A DNA stretch of 64,000 nucleotides from Alnus glutinosa (GCF_958979055.1 NC_084886.1:46393154-46457153), one strand, 5' to 3'; positions 1 through 12,613 are shown, numbered from the stretch's first letter. The notes: generated by a model from the sequence alone, not told the origin. Program-made: numbers and translations.

Positions 1-707
1 CTGTTGCACTTTGACAGTTTTTGAAGTAATGGGAAAATTTCTGTAATTTTTTCTCTAGTTTCTAAATTATGAATATCATATGATTTGTTTTTTTTACAAG
101 TTTCATCACTGTATGTAGTTCAATGGGTCAATGGGTCTTGTTCTTTCATGGACTACCAAACACATGTTACTATGTTAGTACAATGGAATGTTAAGCACAA
201 GAGAGCGAGTGCCCATTTATTTTTTTTCTGCTTATTGCAGGGAAAAAAGCGATTTTTCTAGAATAATGAGGAGAATGTATGAACTAAGTTAGTAGATTGG
301 AGAAGTAACTAATTGTCTGATTATTCTCTAAGCAGATGTAAACCATGATATGCTTCGTTTACGCATTGGATTGTTTGTAATTTTATTTGACTTTTATCCT
401 TAACATACTACCATTTGAGAATTAAAGTGTCCCATCCAACCTTGGATTCCATTGAATTACTGTGTCACGTTAATTTCTAATCACACATGTAAGATGAACT
501 GGTTAATGGTTATGTAATTGAAGAGTTAGGTTCCCTTGTAGGACAAAGGTCCTTAAAGTAGAAAACTTCTTGGTTGTGTTAGTGATGTGAGTATCTGTTT
601 GCCAGTAATTCTTGAATTTTTCATGTGTATAATTTAGGAATTCATATGCCTCATTGCATTTGTATCGCATTATTCTGAAAAGGAATTCGTTTAAAATGTT
701 CTAGGAT
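1..707. other. Upstream non-coding region
   Basis: No convincing coding exon is visible. Pyrimidine-rich stretches followed by AG occur near 238-240 and 538-541 and just before 705, so part of this stretch could be 5'-UTR introns of the gene that starts at 708. No transcript evidence is available from sequence alone. Confidence 0.4.
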
Positions 708-1979
708 ATGGCTTTGGATAAGCGTTGGATGGAGATCAAGGACAAAAGCCACCCTGAGTACAAAAAGGGAGTTGATACGTTCCTTAAATTTGCATTTGGT
801 GCTAGTGGAGTAGTGGATAGAATTCGGTGTCCTTGCAATAAATGTAGAAATGTCACCTTCAAGGGTCGAGGCGAAGTGAAAGCTGATCTGGTAAAAAATG
901 GAATTTACAAGAATTACACCGAGTGGCACCTTCATGGGGAAGAGGTGGAAGACTTATTGAAATCAAACAGTATGAAGAACAATGACTCGCCAAATGATGG
1001 AAACAGTGTCGGTCGTGACGATTTACTCGGAAGCAATTTAATCAAACAGGAATTAAGTGGCCTTGGTCCTAATGATGGAAGTGGCCCTCAGGAACAGAAG
1101 GTGGAAGCGGCAAATTTTCGTAAGTTGTTAGAACGTGCTGAACAAAAAGTTTATCCAGGTCACGAGAAGTCCAACTTGTCTTGCATTGTAGGGCTAGTTA
1201 ACTTCAAGTGCTCCAATAATTTGAGCGACGAATTTTTCGACTTGTTGCTTAAATTTTTGAAGAGTGTACTCCCAGAAGGTAATTCACTCCCAGACAACTG
1301 CAATGAGGCTGAGAAGATTGTTGAGGATTTGTTACGGTTTGGGGCATCCGCTTCTACTCAGCCACCTACTAGAGTAAGCTTCAATTTCTTCAAATGACAA
1401 GACCAATATGCAATGGTTTTGTTTTAGTCAATAAATAGCAAGTTAGGTAATTAAGGAGGACTATATAGACTTGAACAGGTCTATATATATTGTCTAGGGG
1501 GCAAAACCATCCAATTCTAGTGCCACTGGCCTGAGATCTTCGTAGGATGGAGCTCTTGCCAATACAAACTTTTAGTAAAAGACAGGTTGGGGAAAGGATA
1601 GTTCTTAGAGTATGTAATATTTTAGGTCAGTAAAAGCAAAGTTTTAGAATGGCTTATAGGGGTCTATTTGAGCCAAATTGTCCTATTAACTTCTTTTGGC
1701 ATGGGACCTGTTTGAGCACATCTGACTTGTTCCCTGAAAAAAAAGAAACTATAAAGAAAAGAGGGATAACAAAAAAAAAAGTCTGGTTTGAGAGTTGTGG
1801 AATGGTTTGGCTACTAGGATAATTAATTAAGGGTAAAACGTATAGTGAGTGATGTTATTTTAACTTTTCTTAACTGCATTATATTGGAGAATATTGTTGT
1901 CTCCTTTCAACCTATTAGAAAATGTAGTGATTTTTATTTTTATTTTTTCTTCTTGCAGGAAGGGGATGGGGATGCTTGA
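708..1979 (+). CDS. Small transposase-associated-domain protein (CACTA-derived), two coding exons
   Basis: Coding exons are 708..1373 and 1959..1979 (228 aa). Residues about 3-80 match the plant transposase-associated domain found at the N-terminus of En/Spm (CACTA) TNP2 proteins: a W near the start, the RCPCNKC cysteine cluster and the WHLHGE motif. Residues about 130-222 resemble the next TNP2 segment (YPGHEKSN, LSDEFFDLLLKFLK). The catalytic transposase part is absent. The frame runs into AGA|GTAAGC at 1374, and a strong acceptor (TTCTTGCAG ending at 1958) leads to six codons and a TGA. The ATG follows a possible acceptor at about 705. The splice signals and long open frame suggest either a domesticated fragment or a recent truncated element. 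No terminal inverted repeats were recognised around it. The biochemical role is unknown; DNA binding by the Cys/His domain is inference. Confidence 0.6.
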
Positions 1980-3233
1980 AAGATGAATCGCTTGGACTTG
2001 CTTTTTCCCCTGTTACGGTAACATAAACGATTAGCTATTAGCAATGACTTATCTTTTGTGGACGAACAATTTCACTGCTAAATTTCTTTTTCTTCTAGTG
2101 CATGTGGGTTTGAGGATGATAAGGCCTCAAGGGGCACCAACATAGTTTAGTACCCCTACTCTCCTTATTTTGAGATTAGCATTAGTTGGTATCTCAGCAG
2201 AACTTACTAATTAACTCTATCCTGCTTGATATTTCTTATCTTGGTTTTGTTAAAGTTTTATTTGATTTTCAAATTGTCCGTTTGACACGTTTCATAATCG
2301 AGTAAGGGTTAATCCAAGAGCTAATGGGCACAGCGACATCAGCCCAAACATGTTTCATAATCATTCCCTTGGTTCTGTTGTACTTGTGGAAGTTCCTTCT
2401 GTCACCAGCCTGTAATTAATTTACAAAGCATATGCTCCCCTTAAGTTTGATACAATTAATTGCTTTTACTAAACAGGTATTAGTGATTGGCAGGCCCTAA
2501 CAGAAACTCACTTGTCTTGAAAAATATGCCTCTTCAGGGAGACATAAAAACTTCAAATGCCCTTATCAGACTTGACCATTAGGAACCCTAAGCCAAAGGG
2601 TTTAAATGTTTTTATGAATGTTATCATCTATTCATCTGCAGTATTCGAACCATTTGTTCTTCTTAATTTCATCGTATTCATCTAGCCGAGCAATAGTTGA
2701 GCGTAGCCTAAGGTTTGCAGGGGTACAGGCCATGCTCATTTCTAACCCCGATGGCATTGCAGTTTAAATCGAAGCCGCAATTAAGAGAAACGAAAACAAG
2801 ATAGAGATTCTTAGCAATTTTGCATTGTTGAGTGCAAAATACCAGCAATTTTGCCTCGTACGTTCTCCGAAGAACCAAAAAACAAAGTCAAAATATCATA
2901 AGTGATCTATACATATATGATCAAATTAGATTTTGATCAATTGGTATGCACCGAGTTAAAGCAAAAAAATTTTCAGGATACAATGAAGCCCAAAACAACT
3001 TCTGAAGTTTGGTTGTATTTTGCATAAAACGAAACCAACTTAGAACACCCTCGGAGTTTCTAATCTGGCAATGAGAGACGAGTTTTAAAAACCTTGAAAG
3101 GATTTTGAGAGAGACAGAAGAAGCTAGAAATTTTTTTTAGTGTACTTTAAACTGGTTTGCAATGGACTATACATTGTCAATTTAGCAGTTTCAATGTATG
3201 TTCATTAACAAACATTTAATTTCGAAATTAACA
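1980..3233. other. Intergenic/3' flank, no gene seen
   Basis: Probable 3' flank of the transposase-associated-domain gene. Frames are short and broken. No repeat boundaries or RNA genes were recognised. Confidence 0.4.
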
Positions 3234-3411
3234 AAAAGTAATGCTATATGTCACACCATTATCATACTATATACTATGCCAATGTGGCATTGCCAATTGA
3301 CTATTGATTTTTTCCTTTTTCTTTTTCTTTTAACAAGGGACTTATCTAAGGGTGGATTGGCGATACCATGTAGTATAGTGAGATAGTGGTGTTGTATATA
3401 GCATTACTTTT
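3234..3411. mobile_element. MITE, foldback type
   Basis: The ends are inverted copies of AAAAGTAATGCTATAT, and the similarity continues inward for about 60 nt (for example GCCAATGTGG opposite CCATGTAG). A short AACA flank occurs on both sides, a possible target duplication. There is no coding capacity. The superfamily is not certain. Confidence 0.55.
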
Positions 3412-3780
3412 AACAAAAAATAACTGCTAATTCATCAATCATTAAAATTTGACCATCCGATATTAACAAACATTTAATCTTGATAGTTAGATTAAATTTA
3501 TAATTATAGATCATAATTGTTAGTAACGAGTACTTAATTTCAATTGTTAAATTAAAATTAATTTAATCTTATAGTTGACTTTACTAACAATCAATTAAAT
3601 CCAACCGTTGGATCTACCTTAGAAGCATATCAAATCAGTAGATTGTATGATCATGATCGTCCAAAAATTAATAGTCATGATGTGATTGCTCAGAGCTAAG
3701 TGCGCTATCAATGTGCCCTATAGCCCACTATCACACACGATGAGAAATTAAAGCATACACACAAGTGCATATACCAATTG

Positions 3781-3962
3781 AGAGTAATGCTAGAAGTAAG
3801 ACTTTTGTCCTTCCAAAAATGATGTGACTTTTAAAATTACAATTGCATTTGGGTTGGATCAAAATTAGATTTTGATCTAATAGTAATTTTAAAAGGCACA
3901 TCATATTTTGAGGGACAAAAAGGCTTAGAGGAGGACAAAAGTCTTCCTTTTAGCATTACTCT
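3781..3962. mobile_element. MITE with about 75-nt inverted arms
   Basis: The 182-bp stretch begins AGAGTAATGCTA and ends with its inverse TAGCATTACTCT. The arms stay complementary inward through AAGACTTTTGTCCT and GATGTG..TTTTAAAATTAC. It is non-coding. The target duplication is unclear. The ends resemble the neighbouring MITE at 3234, so the two may be related. Confidence 0.65.
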
Positions 3963-4059
3963 ATTAATTGCTTTAAAGCAATAGCTTAGTGTGAGATGGG
4001 CATTATAAATGCCTCATTTAATTTTTCTTTTTCCCATGTTGGACTTTCTTCATCTAAGA

Positions 4060-4147
4060 CTCTTTAAATATATATATATATATATACTAATTTTGGAAAC
4101 TCTTTTAACATTGACGTGATCCTTAATAGTTAAAAGAGAACTTTCAA

Positions 4148-4184
<37 letters not shown>

Positions 4185-4660
4185 GTGAAAAGAGAGTTTT
4201 CTTCCGAATGAGTTTGAGAAAATTCCACCGACCTTAATCAGTTTTACATGCATTTTTAATAAATTTTGTTTCGAATGTGAAAATCACTTGTGCCGAGGAT
4301 AAATGTTAGTTTAATTGGTAGGTTAAAGAAATTTTCTCCGTCTTAATTTAGAAGAAAACTTTGTCGGTTACGAAAAATAAAAATAAAAATAAAAAAAATT
4401 CATAGTTACAGACCTTTTTGTCTCACTTTTAATGAGAGTTGAGGAACTTTGAATGATGGAAAACTACTTTTACATAAATGAACATGATCAAGCAAATGAA
4501 GAGAAACAAAAACGAGCAAAAGTTCTTGACCAAAATATACTACAGTGGCGCATGAATCCAAACTTTTGTTAACCATCTATATATATATATATATATATAT
4601 ATACATGTCAATCTAGCAGCTTCCATATATACATATACATATATATATATATTAATCCTT
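4060..4660. repeat. Microsatellite-rich stretch: (TA)n, (AAT)n
   Basis: (TA)n lies near 4067-4086 and at 4577-4602, with TA-rich sequence to about 4652, and (AAT)n at about 4148-4184. This is the 3' flank of the SAUR gene. The open frame across the AAT tract (a poly-tyrosine run) is a repeat artefact. Confidence 0.8.
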
Positions 4661-4669
4661 CTCCTTGGC

Positions 4670-4999
4670 TTAGTTGGCTAGCTTCAACAGCTGATCAAAT
4701 ATCTCGGTCGTGCAAGCAAGCATGATGGGTCCTTCAATCTTTGGTTCAAGCTCTTCTGGCTCTGCCTGCACCATCAAATCTTGGAAAGTTGGAAGCGAAA
4801 GATACTTCACCGGAACTTCATATCTCCTTTTCTCTTCTCCCACGTACACAGCTACACAACCTTTTCGAACTTTTCCGGCCCTGGAGCTCATCTTTGCCGA
4901 CTGATCAGGTTGCTCGTATGAGTTCTTGGAATGGCCGCTAAAACATAATTTTTTCGCAAGCGTGCAGATTTTCCTCTGAACAAAGGATGTCGAATACAT
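4670..4999 (-). CDS. SAUR-family auxin-responsive protein
   Basis: Intronless, 109 aa, the usual length for SAURs. The SAUR core is residues about 45-108: GCVAVYVGEEKRRYEVPVKY, then LPTFQDLM, and a C-terminal segment ending in FDQLLKLAN. SAUR proteins promote cell expansion by inhibiting PP2C.D phosphatases and so activating plasma-membrane H+-ATPases (family knowledge). The N-terminal 40 residues are basic, as in many SAURs. I chose the ATG at 4999 because the TATA box at 5089-5098 would place transcription start near 5065. The longer in-frame start at 5119 lies upstream of that TATA box. The second half is more acidic (AEPEELEPKIEGP) than a typical SAUR, so it is a divergent member. No canonical TGTCTC auxin element was confirmed. 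Confidence 0.85.
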   Translation of the reverse strand: MYSTSFVQRKICTLAKKLCFSGHSKNSYEQPDQSAKMSSRAGKVRKGCVAVYVGEEKRRYEVPVKYLSLPTFQDLMVQAEPEELEPKIEGPIMLACTTEIFDQLLKLAN

Positions 5000-5088
5000 T
5001 CTTCTTCTTCCTCTCCTTCTCCTCGTTCTTTTTGTTTTTGAATGAAGCGAGAGAAAGAGTTTGTGAAATTGGCTGCGTAAGAAAATTC

Positions 5089-5098
5089 GTATATATAG
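5089..5098 (-). promoter_or_regulatory. TATA box of the SAUR gene
   Basis: CTATATATAC on the minus strand, about 90 nt upstream of the chosen ATG. Spacing fits transcription start around 5060-5070 and a short leader. Confidence 0.65.
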
Positions 5099-5119
5099 TG
5101 TAAAGAATTTTATTTGCAT

Positions 5120-5762
5120 TGACTTTAAAAACCGCAGTTAGCCGAGTTAGGTTCTGACAGGTGGCTTTCATCTGCAGCTAGATCGAGAATCTTTGTAAAA
5201 CTCATACATAATGTGGCAAGCGACTTAAAACACGTCATGCTGGTGTGACGTGAGTGTAATAAATAGGCGTGAAAAGTAGTATTATCTATGTAATAACTCC
5301 CATCAAGGTTGAGATTTGAGAAGAATGGCTCAAACAGATCGAATTGAAGTGACACTCGCTTTGTTGGTTAAAAGAATAAAAGAAATCAAAACCCGCAAAA
5401 ATCATTGGTTCCACCCGGCCTTCGTCTCTCCTCCTCCTTATGTTACTCACTAAACAAAAATGAAAAATGGAACATCTTGTTAGCCTTTTCAATTAATTCA
5501 TGCCGGATTAATTGTATTCTGGGTCGGAACAATGAACTTTCTAATCTTATTTATTTCTTAATTTATTTTTTATTTTTTAATTATTTAGAGTTGAACGAAG
5601 TTTACTAGAGTCATGCTATTCTTATGTAGTTCCCTTCTCAAAATTTTACAAATTTTACTTAATTAATGATATGGCATGCTTGGTTAAGAGTATTAATTCT
5701 TTCGCTTGGCATATCATATGAAATGTATTCATGATTAAATTGGTGGTTTGAAGAACTACTTG

Positions 5763-5795
<33 letters not shown>

Positions 5796-7079
5796 TGTAA
5801 GCAAGTAAATTCAGTGCTAAGAAAAGATAATAAGTACAAAATAGACCAGGAATAAGAGATCCCAAATAGTAAGAGACCAGAAGTTGTTGATAGCAAGGGG
5901 GATCACAACTCACAAGAGGGCTTAAAGGCAATTCAAATTCAAGTTTCAAAAAGGCTCGGTTGTAAGGGCAATCGCATCCAATTTGAATGAGGTTGAATTC
6001 GAAGACTCATAGAATGTCTTGACCACAATGGCGATTATATCTCATTCGATCGGGGCTGAATCAAAGTGTTTTACATAATAATGCCTTAGGCCCTTAGGTG
6101 CATTCTTGATCGCATCACGTTTGATCGGGATTAATATTGAGCCAGCTCCAAGACCCTCGATCTCCACTATGCAATTTTTGTGAAACCCTAGCCCGCGTTC
6201 GAACGAGATCAATTCTTGTCAAATGAGATAGCCACAAAGTATTTTAATCTTCATCCGACTTGAGCTAAAAATCTGTCTTCTCCCGGCCTATATAAGTCTA
6301 TTGACCTACGTTTTTCACAAGACCTAGAGGCAGCATTTTGTGATTCCTGGAGAGTTTTTTAAACACCATTGAGCAAATCCACAAGTTTTTGGTTCAACTA
6401 GTTCAACCACCCATTTCATGACGTATCTAATTTCAAGATCCTCTGCAGTATTTCCATGTAAACAAATACATGCCTGATGGTACCACCTTTCAGTATTCAA
6501 GCTTTAAAACAGTGCCTAAGAGGCAATCTGACTACATTACATGTAAACAAAACATAGTCATGATAGCGAGCTGCCTATGTTTCTTACGATACTTCTATGT
6601 ATGGGTGAGAGATTAGGATTATTAACTAGTTTTACTAGTCTATCTAAACCAATCAACTGCTGCTGCACAATAATATGCTATTTAAGTCATAGTAGAATTG
6701 ATCTGATGGCCTGGTAGAATGATAAAATTCTAATAAATTCAGCTTGCTTTATAAGAAGACATAATAAAGAGATCTGTACATACACACACAGAGATCTGTA
6801 ATAATTTATAAGAAGACATAATAAAGACATAAAGACATAAAGATGACAAAACTGTGCTCATAGTATTTATTGATAAGCATGATTGATCCTTTCATAACCC
6901 ACCATCAACAAAACATTGGGTGAGCCAACATTATTACAAAACTTGTGCAGGAAAAAAAGGAACAAAAACGGCAAACCAAGGTTTAAACCCTCCTCCCATC
7001 ATTGGCCCTCTCAACCGGAATTTGGATAAAAGAAACAATACCCAAGAATAGTTTCATTCTCTTAAAACACTTCTCCCCT
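5120..7079. other. Intergenic region with a possible LTR fragment
   Basis: No gene is seen. (ATT)n occurs at about 5767-5794. From about 5930 to 6330 there is a GC-richer block with repeated degenerate TTGAATG, ATTCGATCGG, TTTGATCGGG and CGTTCGAACGAG words. It is followed by CCTATATAAG at about 6285, so it looks like the promoter part of an LTR in + orientation, but I could not find its ends. Near 6730-6830 there is a short duplicated stretch (ATAAGAAGACATAATAAAGA occurs twice). Confidence 0.4.
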
Positions 7080-10000
7080 TCAGCATAAAGGTATTTCATT
7101 TTCCTCCATACTGTTCTCTCGCAATGGTTTCAAGGCAACTCTTTTCTTCCCCACCTGTTCCTGCTCATCAATAAACAAAAAACAGTTGGACTATACAGTT
7201 ATGAACTCTTACAATTACCAGCTAAAGGCGAGAGAGAGAGGGAGAGAGAGAGAGAGAGAGAGAGAAGAGACTCACATTAGGGGCACTTTTATCGTTATTT
7301 TTCTTTCTATTTTGTGTAATTTGGCATTCCTTCACCTTCTTCTTGAGCTGCCTTAAACTCATTTCTGCGAACATTGCGGGCAGCATGCCATCCCCATCAA
7401 CTGAACTCATCATTCCTGTGTAGATTTCCAGTATGCTATCCCCATCAACTGTGTTCTCATCTTGCTTTGTCTTATCCTTTTCGAGCTCCACTTTCCCATT
7501 ACCGTTGTCAAGGTCTTCATCATCATCGTCTGAAACATCAGTGATCTTCTGAATCGATTGTTTTATAGCTGAAGATTTTTTTTGTGTCAACTGAGTTGGA
7601 CGAGGAAACTGGCCCGAGATCTGGTCAGCTGCAAATGGTTGAGATGGAATTTCGCAGATGACTTTGCTGTCAGAAATTGGAGTCTTGTCCAGAGATGGAG
7701 GGCATTCAAGTGCTGGCATTACACAGACATCAACCAAAGATTCAGATTTACTGCTTTCTTGCACCTTGGCCATTGGATCCCCAGATAAGGAATTTGTTGC
7801 CACGGTTGATAATGTGACTTCACTGTCAGAAATTACGAGACCTGGACTCATATTCTTCTTAAATTTTGGAATCCCATCATCCATAACATAGTCATCATCA
7901 CTCGGGCTTTCTTTTTCAGCAAAGTCAACAGACTCTATTGCCGAGTGTTCAGCAATAAAGATTTCAGAACCTGAATCGTTGTCAATAGCAGTATCGCCAA
8001 CCATCTGGTATTCAGGAAGAACTGGAGCCTCTGGATCCTTTTCTTCTATTTCTGCATCATCATCACTGATGTTTTCTTCACAGTCAGATGAATTTGCATC
8101 TGACGCATTTTCTTCATCAGACTCCCCTTCAGTGGTGTATTCCGATTCAGAATCATGACTGCCAAGGTCATCATCCACCACCACATTGATGTGAGAATCT
8201 TTGCTTGCCAGGTTTTGACATTTATCTTGTGGGTTCTCATCTTGAACATGGGAGGAACTCTGACTCTGTAAATTGGGCTCAAGAGATTCTTCTACACTAT
8301 CGCAATCAATACTACCATGTTCTGGCAGCAAAGATTGAGAAGCAACAACATGGTCCTTAACCTCAGCAAAAACATCAGTGGAAGCTTTAATTGCCAAAGA
8401 ATCTTCTTGCACAGTAACTGAAACATCAGCAGGTCCTGCGAGGGGGATTCACCATCAAATTCATAGAACTCAACAGCTATACGAATTAAAATTACCAAGA
8501 TAGTGATCACAATTAAAAACAATAACTGAATAAAACTCACCCTTCTCTACAGTTTCATCATCCACATCTATTGATTTCTCAAATTTTTCACTTGAAATTA
8601 CATCTGACTCGTCAGATCCCTCATCATGGGCTTCATCACCTACTGCCTCTGACTTGAAAACATTTAATTCATACCCATCATCACTCTTGTCCTTATCTTT
8701 AACGCCAACTTTCAATTCTCTCTCAATCTCAAGAGACCCAAATGTTTTTGGATCCGATGCAACTTCGGAATCATCGGTTTTATCTGAACCCACTTCTGAT
8801 ATTGTCTGCGTATTAGTTCCTGAGATCAAAATATAAACAGTGTCAGTGAACATCAAATCACCTTCGTTCCATTTTTATTTCTCGTGAAAATGTAAAGAAT
8901 TAACTTTCAATCATAGAATAATTCTTTATTCAGAAAAGCAAACACACGTGTCACACAAGTACATATGGTGAGTAAGCAAACCAATAGTCCAAGTAAAAAA
9001 AAATCAAATATGTCATGCATAATGAATTGCTCCAGGAATAGTACCCAAACACATACCATGGATATTCTTTTCAACTTCAACTGAAACCTCGGATCTCTCC
9101 GAACTATTAGCCATCTCTTCAAACAAGTCACGATCCATGTTTACAGCTTCTGCGCTTCCATTCTTCATCATGCACAACTTAGCCATTTTGTTCTCCAACA
9201 ACCTCACCGACCGCCTCGTACTATACACTCCCTGCACTGAATTCTCCTCCTTTTGTGTCTCCAGCTTCCTGCGAGCCGAAGCGACTGGGGGTCGTCCCCG
9301 GCTGCTTGGCACGGCACTCCTTCCTTTAGCCTCATTCTTCCCATCCTCTTCATCTTCCCTCATCTGGGTCTCAATGTTTCTGCGAGCCGAAGCTGCCGGT
9401 GCTCTTCTGCGGCCGCTCGCCACCGCCGGGGTTGTAGGCACATTGACATCTTTGTTTTCTTGATCGATGTCTTCGGCGGTTCTTCCTCTTGTCCCGCGAC
9501 GAGTGCGAGTCAAGGGTTGTGTGCTTTTAGGTTCTTCTTGGATGGGTTTTCTGCGAGTCGAGGTTCTGCAGGCAGTGCGAGGAATATCTGGCGATCCGAT
9601 CAGAGTTTCCTCCGCAGGTTTTGAGAGATCGGAATCGGATGGATTCAAGAATTCTTCGAGCCCTTCGACCTGACACATCGATTTGGATTGAATGATAAAT
9701 ATTGAAAGGAAAAAAAACAAAATTAAGGATTTGCAGAGAGATTGAATCAAAACAATGGAAAGATAGATCTTTCTGTTTCTGTAAGTTCTGAGATAGATAG
9801 ATCTGTTTACAATAAATCTAAATCTGTAAAACTCAATGGTTCCGTTTGGTTCCAAACAAAATGCATGAAAAGTCGCAACCTTTTCTGTGATTTCTCAACA
9901 AACAAACAGAGAATAGCGAAGATATACAATGGGCACCTAAAGGACTCGAATTTAAATACAATCATAGATAGATATGAAATCTGAACATAACATTCCAGTT

Positions 10001-10370
10001 GATACCTCGAATTCAAGAAAAAGAGATTAGGAAGAAGAATATGAAATAGGGTCTTATAAAAAAAAAAAAAAAAAAAAAAAAGATCCAAAATGTGGGTTCT
10101 TTTCCTATGATTTGTTAGCAAACAAACTAAATGTGATGAACATAAAGTTATATGAATGCAAACTTATCTTTCATTTTCCTACAATTTCCCAGCAAACAAA
10201 CTGAAAAGAAAGAAAGATGTAAAATGGGGTATTGAAGAGTTGAGGAAAAAGATTACATGTTGAAGAGCCTCGAGAGCATCAGCCATGGCTACGTTGGTCA
10301 TGTTGGCTGGAATCTTGTTATTCTTGCAGAGAGCCTGGAGCTCCTTTCTTGAAAGGCTGTGGAAATCCAT
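7080..10370 (-). CDS. Acidic/serine-rich nuclear-type protein with conserved N-terminal MDFHSLSRKELQALCK motif
   Basis: Five coding exons: 10257..10370, 9057..9669, 8541..8819, 7276..8435, 7080..7160 (748 aa). All have GT-AG borders and phases that close. Residues 1-38 form a conserved helical, SAP/LEM-like N-terminus. Residues about 45-240 are basic and Arg-rich, with two related units (PAASARRNIETQ and PVASARRKLETQ) and YSTRRSVRLLENKM. The middle is very rich in Asp, Glu and Ser. The last part has SLRQLKKKVKE and KKRVALKPLREN. From memory the layout matches the plant family of Arabidopsis At3g03130 and At5g17160 (described as lisH-like or Asp/Glu-rich, role unclear). A nuclear, cell-division role is inference, supported by the MSA site at 10571. 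The codon before the ATG is GTG, so the start is 10370. The last intron is only 115 nt, has a (CT)n tract right after the donor, and has two in-frame acceptors 6 nt apart. Confidence 0.85.
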
Positions 10371-10570
10371 CACTCAAAATTCACAAAACAATAACAATAA
10401 AACGAGAAAGAATTTGAGAAACTGTTCGCTTGAAATGTTCAAAACAAGGTGTTTTGGGTTGTGGAAGATTTGGTTGCAAAAGAAGAAAGAGAGAGTGGAG
10501 GCGATGAGAGAGGGAGGAAATGGTTGGAGGGGTATATGTAAGAGAGACGTTGGAGAAACCCTAGGGAATG

Positions 10571-10581
10571 TGACCGTTGGA
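10571..10581 (-). promoter_or_regulatory. MSA element (G2/M-phase MYB3R site)
   Basis: TCCAACGGTCA on the minus strand is an exact match to the plant mitosis-specific activator consensus YCYAACGGYYA. It lies about 200 nt upstream of the ATG at 10370 in the promoter orientation. MSA sites are bound by three-repeat MYB factors and drive late G2/M expression (established). Function here is inference. Confidence 0.65.
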
Positions 10582-12613
10582 GCGTGGAATTTGAATTTTG
10601 AATTTGGATTAGGGTTAGAGGTGTGTATGGTTATTGACTAGAAAACCAGATTCTGTGGAAGTGGGCATTATAGACTGATTGGGTAAATTGGGGCCGTGGA
10701 TTGGACATCGAGTGGCCATCCTTTGCTTCAATGTTGGACTTATGGGAGAGAGACACGTGTCTAATAATTAACTGCTTTTTTTTTTTTTGAAAAAAATGCT
10801 ACAAATAATTTTGTTATTCATTCATTGTACATCTCTCTACAGGTTTTTTCGCAAATCAACCATGGTGAAATGAACAGTAATTATTATTATTTTTTTTTAA
10901 AAAAAAAAAATTAATAAATGAATGAATATTTGATGAGTTGTAACATGACACAAAAATAATTATCGAATTGATTGATTGAATTGAAATAGGGGACAAAATT
11001 CAAATGAAAATAGAACCTCATTTATATTGTTTGTCACACATAATACAGCCTCATTTATATTGTTTGCCTCACATACAAAATAGGCATCAATTTCAATTTC
11101 AATGGCTAGGTTTGTTTTTGTGATTGCTTTTTGTCTTTTATTTTATGTTCTCAACATAAATACCTTAACAAACGACCTCAAATGCAAAACACTACTCAAA
11201 ACACGAAACCCTTTTTTTTAAAAAAAAATTATCTTCTCACCTTTGACAAAACATATGTTTTGAGGTGATCCTTGGAGAGGAAAGCAATTTGCTTGAGTCT
11301 CAGCTAGCCAAATTTGATCCATAAAGATAGCTATTGTCACTTGGACCTCTGTGCACCTCTTTCTTTGGAATGACAAGTGAAAAAATTGTTTTAGACAAGT
11401 TGTTATTAACCAAATTTACAAAGTTATCATCTTTTAAAGCCAAACACCACATATATCAGTACCAAAATCAAATCAAGCATAAAAGAAATGAATACAAAGA
11501 TTTTGGTAATGAAGTGGAAACCTTTGAACAACTATTCAAAAGTAAAACTACTTCGAGTACGAGCCAACCCCAAAGACATCAATTATAATAATCGTGTTAC
11601 AAATTGTTCTTACTTACAAAACATTTGTAATTTCCAAGACTCAATTTGTAACCCCATCAAAAGACTTGTTCATCTTCTACTGCAGTGGCTTTAGAACATT
11701 TGGATTTCTTCTACAATGATCACCTTTACGAATGAATCTTGTTCGCTTCAACCTAGACTCTAGTGGTTGTAGGCTTTTTTATGTGATGTAAACTAAAATG
11801 AAATATGGAGAAAGTTTGAAACCGTTTAGGCTTAACAACAATGGTAAACCTCTCCAACAACTATGAAATATGGCCTTTCGACTTGTATGAAAGTCGTGAC
11901 TTATGAGTCTTATATAGAAAATGAGAAACTGAGGTTTTAACGGTCATGCTAGTTAACAAATAAAACAAACGTTTTGATAAACTCTGTGTGTGACGTGAGT
12001 GCCGACATAGTTGATTATTCTAGTTGCTCGTTCTTTGCGTCAACATACTCGCTTTCTATAAAACAAACGTTTTACAGGTGGAATTGTGAGACCACATTTC
12101 AATAAGAAAATACCCAACCAAAACTGTGTATGTGACGTGAGCCATCTTTGTTCTAATTAAAACTTATCTCTCTTTTGTTTAACTGAAAATGTTAAAAATA
12201 CAAAACCAGTTTTCTGATACAACATTTTCCTTTTTAAATGAATTACCCAACTATTTGAAAACTAGATACACCAATGCAACTTTGCGGAAGACATCAGTGT
12301 AAAATTCCTTTCCTTGAAATAAAAAGAGAGACATTTTCTATTTATTGAAACAGAAATTCATACTAACTTCAATGCTAGCGTTTTTTCTACATTCATACAT
12401 AAAGATGGTTAAAGCAAGGCTGAAATTACTTTCTGATCAAATCTTCTACTAACAACAAATATTAAAAGTAAATACTTAAATGTAAAGAACTTTCATGCAT
12501 AAATAATACTGAGACTAAACATATATATTGTTTTGTGAAAATTTATTGTTCAACCGTACTAGACCATTTCTTGGGATTAGTGTCAAACGTAAAATCTTTA
12601 CTTAACCCCGGGT

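Noticed and set aside
9137..9673. Several + strand frames of 60-120 codons
   Set aside because: Antisense shadows of exon 2 of the acidic-protein gene, whose minus-strand frame has conserved motifs and matching splice sites.
10371..10373. GTG as an upstream start codon of the acidic-protein gene
   Set aside because: Plant nuclear genes start at ATG. The next codon (10370) is the conserved Met of MDFHSL.
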